From Spirogloea muscicola (Eukaryota > Streptophyta > Zygnematophyceae > Spirogloeales > Spirogloeaceae), in NCBI GenBank assembly GCA_009602725.1, contig WELB01000094.1, positions 280,879 to 324,969 of the forward strand: DNA of 44,091 nucleotides, written 5' to 3'. A model generated the notes under the pieces. It did not search any database and was not told the DNA's origin. It saw nothing but the letters and a program-made list of their open reading frames with translations. The position numbers and the translations under genes are program-made. This document shows positions 29,706 to 40,317 of this stretch, one piece after another (position 1 is the stretch's first letter; each line of letters opens with the position of its first letter).

Positions 29706-32602
29706 TCACCGGTTGATTGGGGCGCGGAGCCGCTCCTCAACACGTCGGACGGCATCAAGCGACATGACCAATGCGTCATGTTGCAAGATGCTGTACACGT
29801 TTAGGCCCTGCAATACAGCACAGCCTGAATTGTTCAGGGTTATAAGATCTTGCCCAGTCAGTCCCACGTCGCTCGGGGTGTGAATGCAGACACAAGTAGA
29901 TTATCAAGGGCAGGGAGTCTCACGGCTTGATATAGCAGGTTCCTGTGCTGGACCTGATGTCATATTTAGGGACTCCCCACGGGCAATGTGATAGCGTCTT
30001 AAGAAATGGGGTGTGATACGCATTATCTAGCAGTGGGGCCAAGAGGACAGTGCCTTGCACAACACAATCTGGCCCAGGCTCCCTGTATTTGAGCATTGTT
30101 TGCTAGAGCAGTGTAAATTATCAATACACACAACACAGCATTCCTGCTAAGCTGTGACTTCGAGATCGACACAGAAGCCTTGAAGAAGGAGAAAGAGCGA
30201 TACAAGAGGAGGTTTAAGAGAATGGAGGAGGAGGTGAGGAACAGAGACACTAAGAGAGCGAGGGTAAGAACCTGATAGGGCAGGACATCAACATAATAAA
30301 GATTGCCGGTGGCCCGCTTTAGCGCGTCATTCACCACCGGCGAACCGTCCACCAATAGGACACGCCGAAATGCGCCCCAGCTCCGTATGCACCGCTCCAC
30401 GTCCTTGGTCTTCAGTGATGGCGGATTCACATCCTCCAACACCAGTAGCTGCTAAATCGACAAGGAGAAACCTCTGGACCTCAGACTCCAATTTGCTTGA
30501 GAATATAAAGATGGCCACTATGAGCACTTGAAGACATTGCTCTGACTGAAAGATGCTTACAGTACAACTGGAGGTTGCTGATGGAGAGGAGAAGAAAGGC
30601 TTATAAGGCCGTACCTTCCCTTCGGCAGCTCGAGCCGAAAGTGCCGACTTGAGGCCAAGCCGTCGGACCTTCTTGGGTAGGCTGTGGGCATGGCTCCGTG
30701 GCTTGGGACCGTGCATCGTTGCTCCCCCCCGGAACTGCAGGTTGGCTCAATGCCTCATCTAGACTTTGAGCTCTTACTCTATAATCAGATTGCTCGCTAC
30801 TCTGAAATTGCTGAAGTTCTGAAGCAAAGCCAGCTTCCTGTTGCAATCACCACCATGCAGACATGCGCCTTGGCGCTCTGTCTGCTTTTCCAATTCTCCA
30901 TCAGTTGATGGCGTACTGGGTCTAATAATGGGTGTGGCATATGGAATTGATCAAGCTAAGATTCTGTCCCAGTAAAGAAGCTCATAATATTGGTCGGACT
31001 ACACAGTGAGCATGATCAAAGGGTCCGCCAAGAATTTGCCATGTGCTGCCAACCTGCGGGCCACGGAGGCTGCCATGGCGGGCCCGCCCGCTTCCTTTCT
31101 GCGCCCACGGCTTCCTCCCTGTCCCACTGACTTCCGCAATCGTCTTGGTGGAGTGATTGCCCTGCACCATTTGATAGGCAAAGTCAGGCTTCGAACATTC
31201 TTAGAGAGTGATATCTAGCATACTCCGTCCAAGAAATGTAAGAACCAGAATATGTGAAGGCTACATCTGGGAGCATTGGAGCAGGGCCAATTAAGGAAAT
31301 CATTCATCAGGGCCGGAGTTCAGAGGAGGGGATCAAGGAGCTAAATTCAGAACACAAGAAGATAGCTCATGTCATCAGGCGGGCTGCATGACTTTCTCAG
31401 CGCTCGTCCTCAGCTGATACATACATATTATTATATTACTAAACCCTAAGTCAGCCATCATGAGTACGGATAAGGTCAGTGCAAACACCACTCGAGCTCA
31501 TCATCATCAGGTTAGCAGACGTATTTCAGGTCAACCCTACTTGACTATCACACAAGCTGCAGGAAAAGCACTGTGCCCAACTTAGCGCAGCGCTGGCTGA
31601 GTGGCGTTTGCAGTGACTGATGTGTGAGGTGTGCAAGGTGATTTGACCCAGCGTGCCAGATGGCAGGAGAGGCTAGACGTGGGCTTTAGGTGCAGCACAT
31701 GGGGCGTGGCTTCTGGAGAGGGGAGCCCGGTGATGCCACACCTGCCGGCGCTTGGCGAGCTGCCAGCGCACGACGCGGTGCACGATGTCAGGCCGTATGG
31801 GTGTGCCGAAGATGTCGCCGCCCAGCGCGACCACGCCCCGGTCCTCAAACAGGAAGTTGCGGAGCGGGACCTCCAGGTCGCCTGCACATTCCACGAAGCC
31901 ACGGAAGCGGTCGTGAGTTATTGCGAGCGTGCAATCAGGGCATTGCAGACCCAGGTCCTAGACAGCCTCCACACTGCCGAGCCGGGAGTCTGAGCTCCTG
32001 AAGACCAAACCCATAAAGCCAAGCCGAATCCTGTAATATATCTTGCCCCCTCTGTTGGCCCGCTATGGGATGGAGTGTTTATTGGGTGCTGGAGGGCCTG
32101 AGTGGCCAAGTACAAAGGCAAGCACAGTGACAGATTGCTGTGGTGCATTGCAAGTGGAGGCGAGAGGGCAAGGCCAGCTCCATGGCAGTGCCTCAGCCCT
32201 CAAAGGCTCAGATTACTCTTGGAGCTGTCGACTCACAGGGACCTCCATCTCCGAAGGCAGGGCCTCATGCTCGGGCTCTGGTGACCATGTCGGCTACCGT
32301 TTGGCGGCTAAGTCACGGCCCAGGCAAAGAAGGCATGGGGGCCGGCATAGGCGTGACTGACCCCGGGCCGGCACGTCCGCCGCCTCCTCCGCTGCCGCCG
32401 CCGTTGCTGGGAAGAAGCGCCGCCGCCACCGAGGACGGGCGGCGGCGGCGGCAGCGGCGGCGGCGCTCGCCGCCGCGCNCGCTTGCCGGTGCGCGGTGGC
32501 GGCGCGGCGCCGGAGGCCAGGCCAGGGCAGGCGCCGCAGCTTGCGCCGGGCCTGGCCCCGCGGCACGATGCGGCTCCTTCCCAAGGCCAGTGCGGCCCTC
32601 AC
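29706..32602 (-). CDS. Mitochondrial ribosomal protein uL4 (L4)
   Basis: Six exons on the minus strand: 32602-32362, 31881-31742, 31161-31054, 30734-30615, 30448-30272 and 29807-29706. All phases agree, giving 295 residues. Exon 1 encodes an Arg/Ala-rich, acid-poor leader ([20 protein letters not shown]) typical of mitochondrial presequences; it includes one ambiguous base (32479). The L4 body follows: [32 protein letters not shown], the signature loop [20 protein letters not shown] and [56 protein letters not shown], and C-terminal [20 protein letters not shown]. The loop and the [10 protein letters not shown] stretch match plant mitochondrial rather than chloroplast L4. uL4 binds 23S-type rRNA near the exit tunnel. 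Intron 1 (31882-32361) contains a LINE-B 3' end in sense orientation. Confidence 0.93.
32072..32137 (-). mobile_element. LINE-B 3' scrap inside uL4m intron 1
   Basis: Read on the minus strand: TGTGCTTGCC, GTACTTGGCC-ACTCA-GGCCC, a short spacer, AATAAACACTCC. The orientation is the same as the host gene's. It lies 140-290 bases from the flanking exons, so splicing need not be affected. Confidence 0.85.
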
Positions 32603-33030
32603 CGTCGCGCTCCTCCTCGCCGCGGCGGTGGCGGCGGCGGCGGCGGCGTGCTGCCCGGAAGCTCCTTACGCCTCGAGGTCTGCCGGTGGCGGGTCCAGCA
32701 GCCCTGCTCGGCACTGGCCTGCGGCGCCGTGTCTCTGGGGCCGCGAGTGCCGCTGCAGGGCGGCCATCGCTGGTCTTGGCGCTGTCGGGGATGCCGTCTT
32801 AGCCATGGCTGCGCGACCAGGCTCACCTGGGCGTCAGGGATGTTGCCGAGCTCCGCTGCATGACCACATCCGCCAAGATGTTGAACTCGTCATGCCACAG
32901 ATTAAGAGGCGGTCCTTTTCGTAAAGAAGTACTCTTCCAGTATAAGGCGATGGCTTTGATCGGCCAGCCCAGACAAAGGAATGAACAAATTTCGAAGGGG
33001 CCAGAAAAGCGCTGAAGCACTCAACGAGCT
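32603..33030 (-). other. uL4m upstream region, an exon-like stretch and a LINE tail
   Basis: On the minus strand, about 32915-32827 reads LNLWHDEFNILADVV and MQRSSATSLTP and ends at a consensus donor (CCCAG|GTGAGC), which looks like a real exon. I do not recognise it. Directly upstream (32930-33030) is a minus-oriented LINE tail (GGGCTGGCC, GGCCCCTTCG), which cuts off its expected 5' continuation. The region 32603-32826 is GC-rich and probably includes the uL4m promoter. Confidence 0.35.
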
Positions 33031-34260
33031 CATAGCTCAACATGCGACTGAGGACCGCCTGTCAGCGACAGCAGTGGCTGGCTCAGCGAGCAGTGTGCAA
33101 ATCAGGGCTCAGACAGTGCCGAGAGGGAGTCTCCCTGCACCGTCTCCCTGCGGTCGCTTTTCTGCTCGAGATTGGTACGCCTTCCTCTGACCTAAGCGGC
33201 GTTACCCACACGATAGCGAAGCCTTCTCCAATGAGACCACATTTTCAATATCTATGGGCCTCAGCGGCCAAAGTCCTCGGTGATGCCAGTGACGAAGCCT
33301 CCAACCTGGTCTAGCGAAGAGCCCAACCCATCATCCAAACAGCAACTCGTCGATCCCGAGGAGGGGACCAAGGCCAAGACCACATTGGCGGCCCATGCTG
33401 TTGCTCAAATGGATAAGTTATGTCAGCATCCAATAGCTGACGAGCTGGTGGATGGTCGTCATCTCCGGCGGGCATTTCCAGAGAGCTAAGAGTTGGAAGG
33501 GCAGCTTTTGCCCTGTGACGATGTGGTGGCGGATTTGGAACTTCCAGGTCTGCAGCTTGAGGCGCTTGAAGTCGTTCCAGGACGACGAAGGCGTTTATGA
33601 TCCACTATACGCTGTTGGAGAGTTCACTACTGCTGTCCTTGAGCTGAGATAACGTCATGATGCGATACTTGTCCCCCGCTGGTTATGACTGGGCAGCACA
33701 ATACTTGCAAATCAAGAACCAGGACTATATGAATGCTCAAACAGACGAACAAGGATAAGAAGAGCCGAATAGCGCAAAATACTCACCAAAGCAGATTGCT
33801 CTTCTGTATAGCCACCCCATAAGCCCAAGTAACAGCCACAAGTCATGATATTTAGCAGCTGGAGAGAAGTTGCTCGGTGGATAGCCCCAGCAGCCACCAG
33901 GGCACCGGCAACATTGTTGAACAGTCTGAGGGACGTGTGTAGGTTTGACACGGTCATCACATTTCTTGGTTGCATGGACGGGGCCATGAGAAAATTGGAG
34001 ATTGTACATGCCAAGCTCATCCAGGAGGAGACTAGGTTTTGGAACAAGGAGCCAGAGAGCCAGGCCAAGGAGTTGGCATTGGTCGGACAGACTCATAGAA
34101 CCATTGGTGGCGGGACAGATACTCAAGAGCAAGGAAAGGCGACAGGTAGTGCTTCAGGGATATAAGGACTTGTTGCAACTACTGCTTTCAGCGCAAGGCA
34201 CTTAGCCTTCCAGTGCCCGGGCTGTCTGCGTGACAATGTGCCCTGCCCTTCAAGGCCGAC
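33031..34260. other. Unassigned region with possible exons
   Basis: On the minus strand, about 33878-33806 is an exon-like block (LLNIMTCGCYLGLWGGYTEE) bounded by an AG acceptor and a GTGAGT donor. The plus strand at 33845-34165 is also open and contains a charged stretch (AMRKLEIVHAKLIQEETRFW). Neither could be tied to a family, and a complete gene could not be closed on either strand. No clear LINE tails are seen. Confidence 0.3.
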
Positions 34261-35350
34261 ATTACCAGGTTGGTCTGGTCATCATCGTCCATGATATCCA
34301 CAACAATGCGGGACCCCCGGCCAGGCATGACGGCGACCAGCTCGACATGCCTTGTATGGGGTCCTTCGGCCCAGCATAAGTTGTGGGTTTATCATAGCAA
34401 CCCAATACCTGCTCTCCTGGAAGAAGCTGAACATAGCAGCCCTGAGGATGTCATGAGCAGCCCTCCTCTTTCCTCCATGTGCACGATAGAGCATTAGAGC
34501 CGCCAGCTCCGTTGAATCCGTCCTCTGCACCCACTCTGCATCATGCCAAGGAGACACCGTGGAGGGAGGCCTAGGAGGCGGTGGATGGCTGTCCGAGAGG
34601 CTTCGTCCATCATCCACGAAGCAGCATATGTAAGGGAGCGCTATCAGCCATGCCGCCACCTTTCAGAAGGACGCCGGCTGCAAATAGGCTTGCAGGGGGT
34701 CATCCAGGAAAATCTGTGCAGTATGGACTTCAAGGGCCACCTTGTCCACCTTGGCGCTGTATCAAGCCAGAGTGCGCAGGTCGGCGGTATGTGCCAGGTG
34801 CGCGACGGGGACTGCTCGCTTTGCCAGGTCTGAGTGTTCTGCCAGCAATAAGGTGGGGACCAAGCGGAGAATCACCTGGAAGATCACCAGCAGTGAGCTG
34901 GTTGCCACTTCCACTACCGCCTTCTCCGCAGCCCGACGACCATATACTATAGAAGCTGGCACTAGGTCTCAGCTGCCTAGGGAAGCCACCCTGCATGCGG
35001 AGGCAAGCGGTCGCAGCCCAGGCCACTGCAGCTGATGGACAGAGGCGCATGTTGCAGACCAGCTTGTAAGTTGTTGATGGCCTGGTAGTGGATGAGGGCT
35101 GCAACGCCACAACACTCGTATGAAACACCGCATACACCGCCAGCGCCCCTGGAGAGGAAAGGATAGCTTGAACGAGGTTCTGTGAACTCTGATGAGCACC
35201 GCGAGTGCCAGCTGCACGTCCTGTATTTTGATAAAGCGGGCCACTGCTGGAATTGCAATATTTGACACAAGCATCAAACTGGCGGCCCTCATCTACCACC
35301 AGGCCTGCCTTGCACCAACGGCTGCTCTGCACGGGCGTATTTGCCACCAA
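34261..35350 (-). pseudogene. Decayed LINE ORF copy, minus strand
   Basis: Segments in shifting frames align with the LINE-A ORF in order: VQLALAVLIRVHRT (thumb), GLRPLASACRVASLGS (LINE-A: GLRPLVRSCRAAYLGS), YGRRAAEKAVVEVATSSLLV and LAKRAVPVAHLAHTADLR (LINE-A: MAGQAVSFAHLAHTADLR), then HGGKRRAAHDILRAAMFSF after the knuckle. Several frameshifts and stops are present and the catalytic RT region is missing. It diverges more from LINE-A than the tails at 1-213 and 18926-19183 do, so it is older or from another subfamily. Confidence 0.75.
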
Positions 35351-35735
35351 CTGCAGTGGCCTGGGCTGTCAACTGCTTTCCTGTGCGTGCAGGACGTACC
35401 TGGGCAGCTTAAGTCACCGCTCCTGTGTTTCAGCACTTTGTGCTGTGTGGTGTGTTGAATGCTGGAGATGGCGATAGTGGTGGAGACCGTCATGCTGCCC
35501 TTGCTGGTGACCCTTTGCACGGCCCACTGCTTGCTGCTGGCAGAACAACCAGAACTAACGAAGCGAGCAATGCCCTTTTTGCACCTCATCCACACTGCCG
35601 GATCCCATGGTCAGGCTCGCTATACAGGTGGACAAGGTGGCCTTCGAGTCCGCTTTGCCGCCCCTCGGAACTTTGGCTTCTAAGGATGTCACAGCACGTT
35701 CACGTCTTGAGACAATACCAAGCACTGCTCATCTT
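35200..35735 (+). pseudogene. Decayed LINE ORF copy, plus strand, inverted to the previous one
   Basis: Plus-strand frames align with the same part of the LINE ORF: SGLGCQLLSCACRTYLGS, then MLEMAIVVETVMLPLLVTL with TAHCLLLAEQPELTKRAM, then IQVDKVAFESALPPLG and SRLETIPSTAHLLMAM (LINE-A: VVDKAAYTTAVLQLPE). It faces the minus-strand copy head-on and partly overlaps it in the terms of this annotation. Its right end touches the stop codon of the methyltransferase gene (35729-35731). Confidence 0.7.
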
Positions 35736-38700
35736 TTGATGGCGATGAACGTTCTCTCGTACATGCTGTTTGCCAGCAGCCATAGGCAGTCACCGTAGAC
35801 AATGGCGTCGCCAAAGACCTGCAGAATCTCCTCAACCTGCAGCCGCTTGGTCCTGGACAGCATAAAGACTGTGATGATGATAAGTATCTGGTGGGAGCCG
35901 TGGATGGCAAATGATGATGGACATTAATAGCAGGTGCCTCTTATGTTGCATGTGTTGAAGCTCAGCAGCGTGATTCGGTCCACTGTTACAAGAAGTATAT
36001 GCTGACCTTGCTGCTGCACCTGTCTGCCGCATCGTCAGCAGCCAAGCATTCATCCTTGGCAACTGCTTCTGACATCCTTACATCAAAGCTAGTGGCACAT
36101 CCACCCAAAGCAGACACTCGCACTCACTTTCCCTTTCCATGGAACTTAAGTGACATCACAAGGACTCCTCCGCTGGCAAGGCTTGGAAGGAGCGGGGCCA
36201 ACATTCGCGCTGCTTCTGCCGGGTGCTTGTTCACGTCGCAGACAAGCATGTCAACCTTGCCCTCTCCTCGCCACACCGCCAGGTCGTCTAGCGCATCTTC
36301 TACCTTCAACATGCCGCGGAGGACGTCAAACGACTCGCCGACTTAGACGGACAAGTCAGTGGCTCATCATTACAGCCTGCATGTATCAGTGTTCAGGGAA
36401 TGGCATAAACCAATTTGTGAAAAGTTCAATGGTACAGCTTACGCTTTGTGGATCACCTTCTTGGCAATGTGATGCACATTTGGTCGCAGAGCCTCAATGC
36501 TAAGCTGTCCGGGGTCCACCGCTGCAACTCCCCCAATGCTTGTGCTTAGGTACTGGGTCCAAGCGCCCGGCGCAGCGCCCACATCAATGGCTGCAAACAG
36601 AGAGTCAAGACAATTGCTGTGCAGAAAGGTGATAGTTGGCTGTCAATCTTCAAAGACGTTGTAGCATGCTGCAGATTGAACATTCAAATAAGAACATCAA
36701 CTGAGCAGACAATCACAAGCTGTTAATTACTCCACAAAGACATGTTGGTTCCACGCTTAGGATCATAGGTGAGTGTGAGACCTGTTTATTGAGGGCATCA
36801 GAAGGTGGCACCTCTCATGGTGTGATGGGGAATGATAGCTGTTACTGCAAGCACCTCTTCCAGCTTCAGAACGGCCCTGGATGCGCAGTTCGCAGCTCGC
36901 CCTTCCTGCCAGCTTGGCGTTAGATACATATCGCCTGCTGGAGTGATCGAGTACCTCCATCTTTCTCCGGCGCCACTCTCATCTTGCAATACGACAATGT
37001 TGAGTGTGTGCGAGAAAGTCTTCGGGCAGCACTCGGCAAAGCCGTTCACGTCGTCAATCAGAGCTTCTGCAAGCTCCCTAGGGAAAGTCTGCAACCGCAG
37101 CACGCCCCTGTGCTGGCCGGGTAGTGCCAGAGCCAAGCTTTCACCGAAGTGCTCCCCATTCTTCTGGTTCCTCGGCTCTGCCAATGTTGAAAATTTGCTG
37201 TTATCTTCAGCACTGCCGCTAACTGTTGAGTGTGCATCTTGATCTCTTGATCTGTTGGCCTTGAGCGACTGGCTCAACTGCAGCTCCCTGCTCTTTTTAT
37301 CTGCTTGCCTTGCTGCAAGGGCCTCGTGAGAAAGCGGAGCGATGCTCCGCCAAGGATGCCTGCTTCTGTCCCCCTTGCCAGCACCACGACATCCCGAAAT
37401 AGGGCTGGAAGTGTCGACAGCCATGCCGGCAAGAGCACCGAGCTTTTGTTGGGCAGACGCAGCGCCAGCAGGCAGTCCGAGCGTCGCTGGCTTATCAGGC
37501 CTCTGCCAGATGCTGCCCAAGTGCTGGCCAAAGACCGATATCTTGGTATCCTCCTTTCGGCCGTCAGCGGTCGAGCTTAGAGTCGGTCGCCGCCTGCTGT
37601 CGTCCTCCAGAGCCACGTGCTCCATGGCCAGCTCCACGGCGTGACCGTGGGCCGCCTGACTTGTGACTGCACAGACAATGCCAGCGCTGTCCTTGGCCGC
37701 CGTCTGACCTGACACGGCCCCCGCCTTCTGGCCTTCTTGGCTGGTGGTTGCTTGTGAAACAATGGCATCAGGCAGCCCGCTCGCCAGCAGCATTGGCAGG
37801 TGCCGCAGCAGCGCCGCCCTGCTGGGGACCTCGTGCTCGCACCAGTAGATGCGGACGATGTACCTGCCTCAAGGTGCACAATGAAAAGTCAATCAACGAA
37901 GGTGACCAGGCCCTCAATCACATGCCAGCGAGTATGCAGCGGAGGGGCCGACTTGCCAAGACCAAGACCTTGATCTTTAGAAGTCCTGGAACTCAACTTG
38001 AATTTGTTGGCAAGATATCATGCATCAATAGAATGTAATCTAGTGCATCCACTGGTCTGCCCCTAATATATCAAAGCCTAAAGCCCCTGCAAGGCCGGGA
38101 AGCTCGTCAGCTCCTTCTTGACTACCGGGCTAGTCAACACAAGATCCAGCTGCCACTGACTAAATGCAAGGTTTGCCTGCCTTGGCTGGTTCTGTAGGAG
38201 AGGTCTTGAAGTACATCGCACTCTGACTAAGCCCGCCTATTTGTAGATAAGAAATGCAGCTTATGATCTAACACAGGAGCACGTTCTCATCCTCCATTCC
38301 TTCCACAACTACCGCATCTCCATCCAACCATGTCACAACCAAGGTGTATAACGACGGCTTTATGGCATACTATTAGCTATGTCAATCAGAGGTAGTTGCT
38401 GCCTTTCAAGAGGCCCTGCGCCTGCAATTGGCACAATGCATTTGGTGAGGCTTATGGGTAATTGAGGTTTAGGCACAAGGGTGCCGTGGATTGGACTGTG
38501 AGCCTCACCTTGACAGGAAGGTTCTCTGCACGAGCCGCAGAAGGTCTTGGCGGGACGCCATGCAGCCACGGAAGAGCACGAGGCCACACCGGCGAACCGC
38601 CGGAGGTGGCAGCCCGACCTCGGTGGCATCTCGCCCCAGTGCCCGGCCGCCTGGGAGCTCCTGCAAGCGCCATATTGTGCTCAACTATAGACTATCTTCG

Positions 38701-38978
38701 GTCTTATTTTCTTCCGCATTTGTATTCTTATTGCTAAGTGAAACTTCTGTCACTGATATTAAGCGAGGCCGCCGGCTGCAGTGGCGACTGACGGCAGCAG
38801 TGGAGACGCGGCAGGCCTAAAACCCTGACCTCAAGGGCTTAGGTTCCAGGGCTTATGGCAGTCGGGATCCGAGCCTAAGGTATGTGGCAGCAGCGTGCAC
38901 CTGCAGGCGGCCGGAGGTGGCGTAGAGCGTCAGCCGGTGAGCGTCGTTGTGGGTGCCCAGCTGCAGCACCACGTCCAT
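35729..38978 (-). CDS. FtsJ/RrmJ-fold SAM-dependent methyltransferase
   Basis: Minus-strand exons supported by phase: 38978-38901 (ATG in GCGGCCATGG), 38660-38509, 37863-36812, 36590-36457 and 36333-36128. The last exon (about 35866-35729) encodes RLQVEEILQVFGDAIVYGDC and LWLLANSMYERTFIAIKR before the stop. The catalytic fold is clear: SRAVLKLEEVL, then motif I AIDVGAAPGAWTQYLS, the acidic GVAAVDPGQLSIEALRP, VDMLVCDVNKHP, and GGVLVMSLKFHGKGK. FtsJ-fold enzymes methylate ribose 2'-OH of RNA; RlmM-like members also carry an extra N-terminal domain, as here (YIVRIYWCEHEVPSRAALL). The RNA target is unknown. The middle of the large exon is low in complexity. The join to the last exon does not fit in phase, so one small exon is probably missed. 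An alternative donor for the third exon would lie just after LEEVLA. A LINE remnant abuts the 3' end. Confidence 0.75.
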
Positions 38979-39249
38979 GGCCGCGGTAACACCTGCTGAT
39001 GCCGCAAAGCCTGACGACACTCGTCACTGTGATCGTTACAGTCGCAGGCCACCAGCCTCTTGTCCAGAGCTCGAGCTGCCCCACCGCCCTAGTGTCCTGG
39101 TCGCAGCTACTCGACCAGCTGCGCGGCCACCATTCTTGCTCCAGCACACTGTACACAAAGCTTCGTCTTCGGCTGCCCCGCCCACAGCTATTGCCCGCCC
39201 TGCTGCGGACCCACTTAGCGTGTCCGAAGTAGTGAACTCTGTCTGTCGC

Positions 39250-39350
39250 TTTGGTACAGGTAAAGATCTTCCAGTGGAGGGCGATGGCTGTGACTGGCCA
39301 GCCCAGACGAAAGAAGGAACGAACTCCGAAGGGGCCGGAAAAGTGTCAAA
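39250..39350 (-). mobile_element. LINE-C 3' tail, minus orientation
   Basis: Read on the minus strand: GGCCCCTTCGGAGTTCG, a stem GGGCTGGCCAGTCACAGCC, CATCGCCCTCCACTGGAAGA. It is the same tail as at 32930-33030 and 900-980. It lies upstream of the methyltransferase gene and just before a LINE-B copy of opposite orientation. Confidence 0.7.
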
Positions 39351-39414
39351 GCACACGGCGACGCAACTCCCCGGAGAAGCCACTTTCGCTCCTCCTTCCA
39401 TTCCTTTCCCAGCC

Positions 39415-39702
39415 CAGATGGGTATCCCGGCAGCCTATCTGTCATTTCTGCGACGTCGAGTGTCAACCTGTCTGCAACGAGCTCAGGCGTATGCTCTGCA
39501 TCAGAAAGCTGGTCGAGCCTTAGCTGCTGGCACAAGAGCTAGTCAATTGCCGTCCGGTATTCGAGCGTCAGCTAGCCACCTCTATGTGCTGACTCGTGGT
39601 TACTGAGCGGGTCAGCTTAGCAGCAGGTGACGTACATTTGTCCAATGTGCTTGCCTTTGTACTTGGCCACACATGGCCTCCCCATCTCTTAATATACACG
39701 CA
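39415..39702 (+). mobile_element. LINE-B 3' copy
   Basis: The plus-strand frame encodes the C-terminal block AYLSFLRRRVSTCLQRAQAY, ALHQKAGRALAAGTRAS and LYVLTRGY with stop at 39604-39606. The 3' UTR has GTCAGCTTAGCAGCAGG, TGTGCTTGCC, GTACTTGGCC-ACACAT-GGCC, and ends near AATATACAC. It is 5'-truncated to about 290 bases and is the best-preserved LINE-B C-terminus in the window. Confidence 0.85.
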
Positions 39703-40317
39703 CTTTCCATGAGAGTTCCTATACCATAACTTGCACAACCCACCTCAGGGGGGGCAGAGTTGCGGCTATCAGCTGTGAAAAGCAAGCTACATGAGCACCA
39801 CGAGAGGCAGACGGTATGGGCCTGGACTGGGCGATTCCTGACGATCTGCAAGTGACATGAAATCTCAAGTGTGCATGCAGGCGAGGTAGACAAGATGATA
39901 ATAGTAGTTACAGACGATTCCTGGTATTGCACGATATTTTGCCCCTGCGAGTATATTATGGTAATTGTCTGCTTGGGCATTCTATACATGCTTTGACTGG
40001 TACAAAAGCCCACAGCCTGGTCGATGATCGCAGCACACACTGGGCGGTCAATAAAATGCCTGCTAATCTTGGCCGGTATAAAGTCGAGGATTAATGATCC
40101 ACAATTTTCGGCAATATGGGGGCTATAAAGAGGTGCCTGATTACATCATGCCCTGATCTGCAAGGAAATCTTATTCCTGACTCTATAGATACATGGATTT
40201 GTTTCCACTGACCCGAATTGAGGGACCGATATCCTACCATATCTACAACTCCAAATTTAGTGCTATCTATATACAAACCCCAGTATCAGAAGTGTCAAAT
40301 TATGTCATTGTTGGTCA
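39703..40317. other. Intergenic and acyl-CoA oxidase 3' flank
   Basis: AT-richer sequence without a recognisable gene. A minus frame (40040-39612) is mostly LINE-B antisense plus unique sequence. The acyl-CoA oxidase 3' UTR should lie at its right end. Confidence 0.5.

Noticed and set aside
32568-32924. Plus-strand frame starting with a signal-peptide-like sequence ([20 protein letters not shown])
   Set aside because: Its start overlaps the opposite-strand exon 1 of uL4m, which has phase-consistent support. The alanine run is the complement of an arginine/GC-rich stretch, and nothing recognisable follows.
33737-34165. PEX11-like peroxin on either strand
   Set aside because: A charged linker (plus) and hydrophobic stretches (minus) are vaguely similar, but no PEX11 signature could be aligned and no gene model closed.
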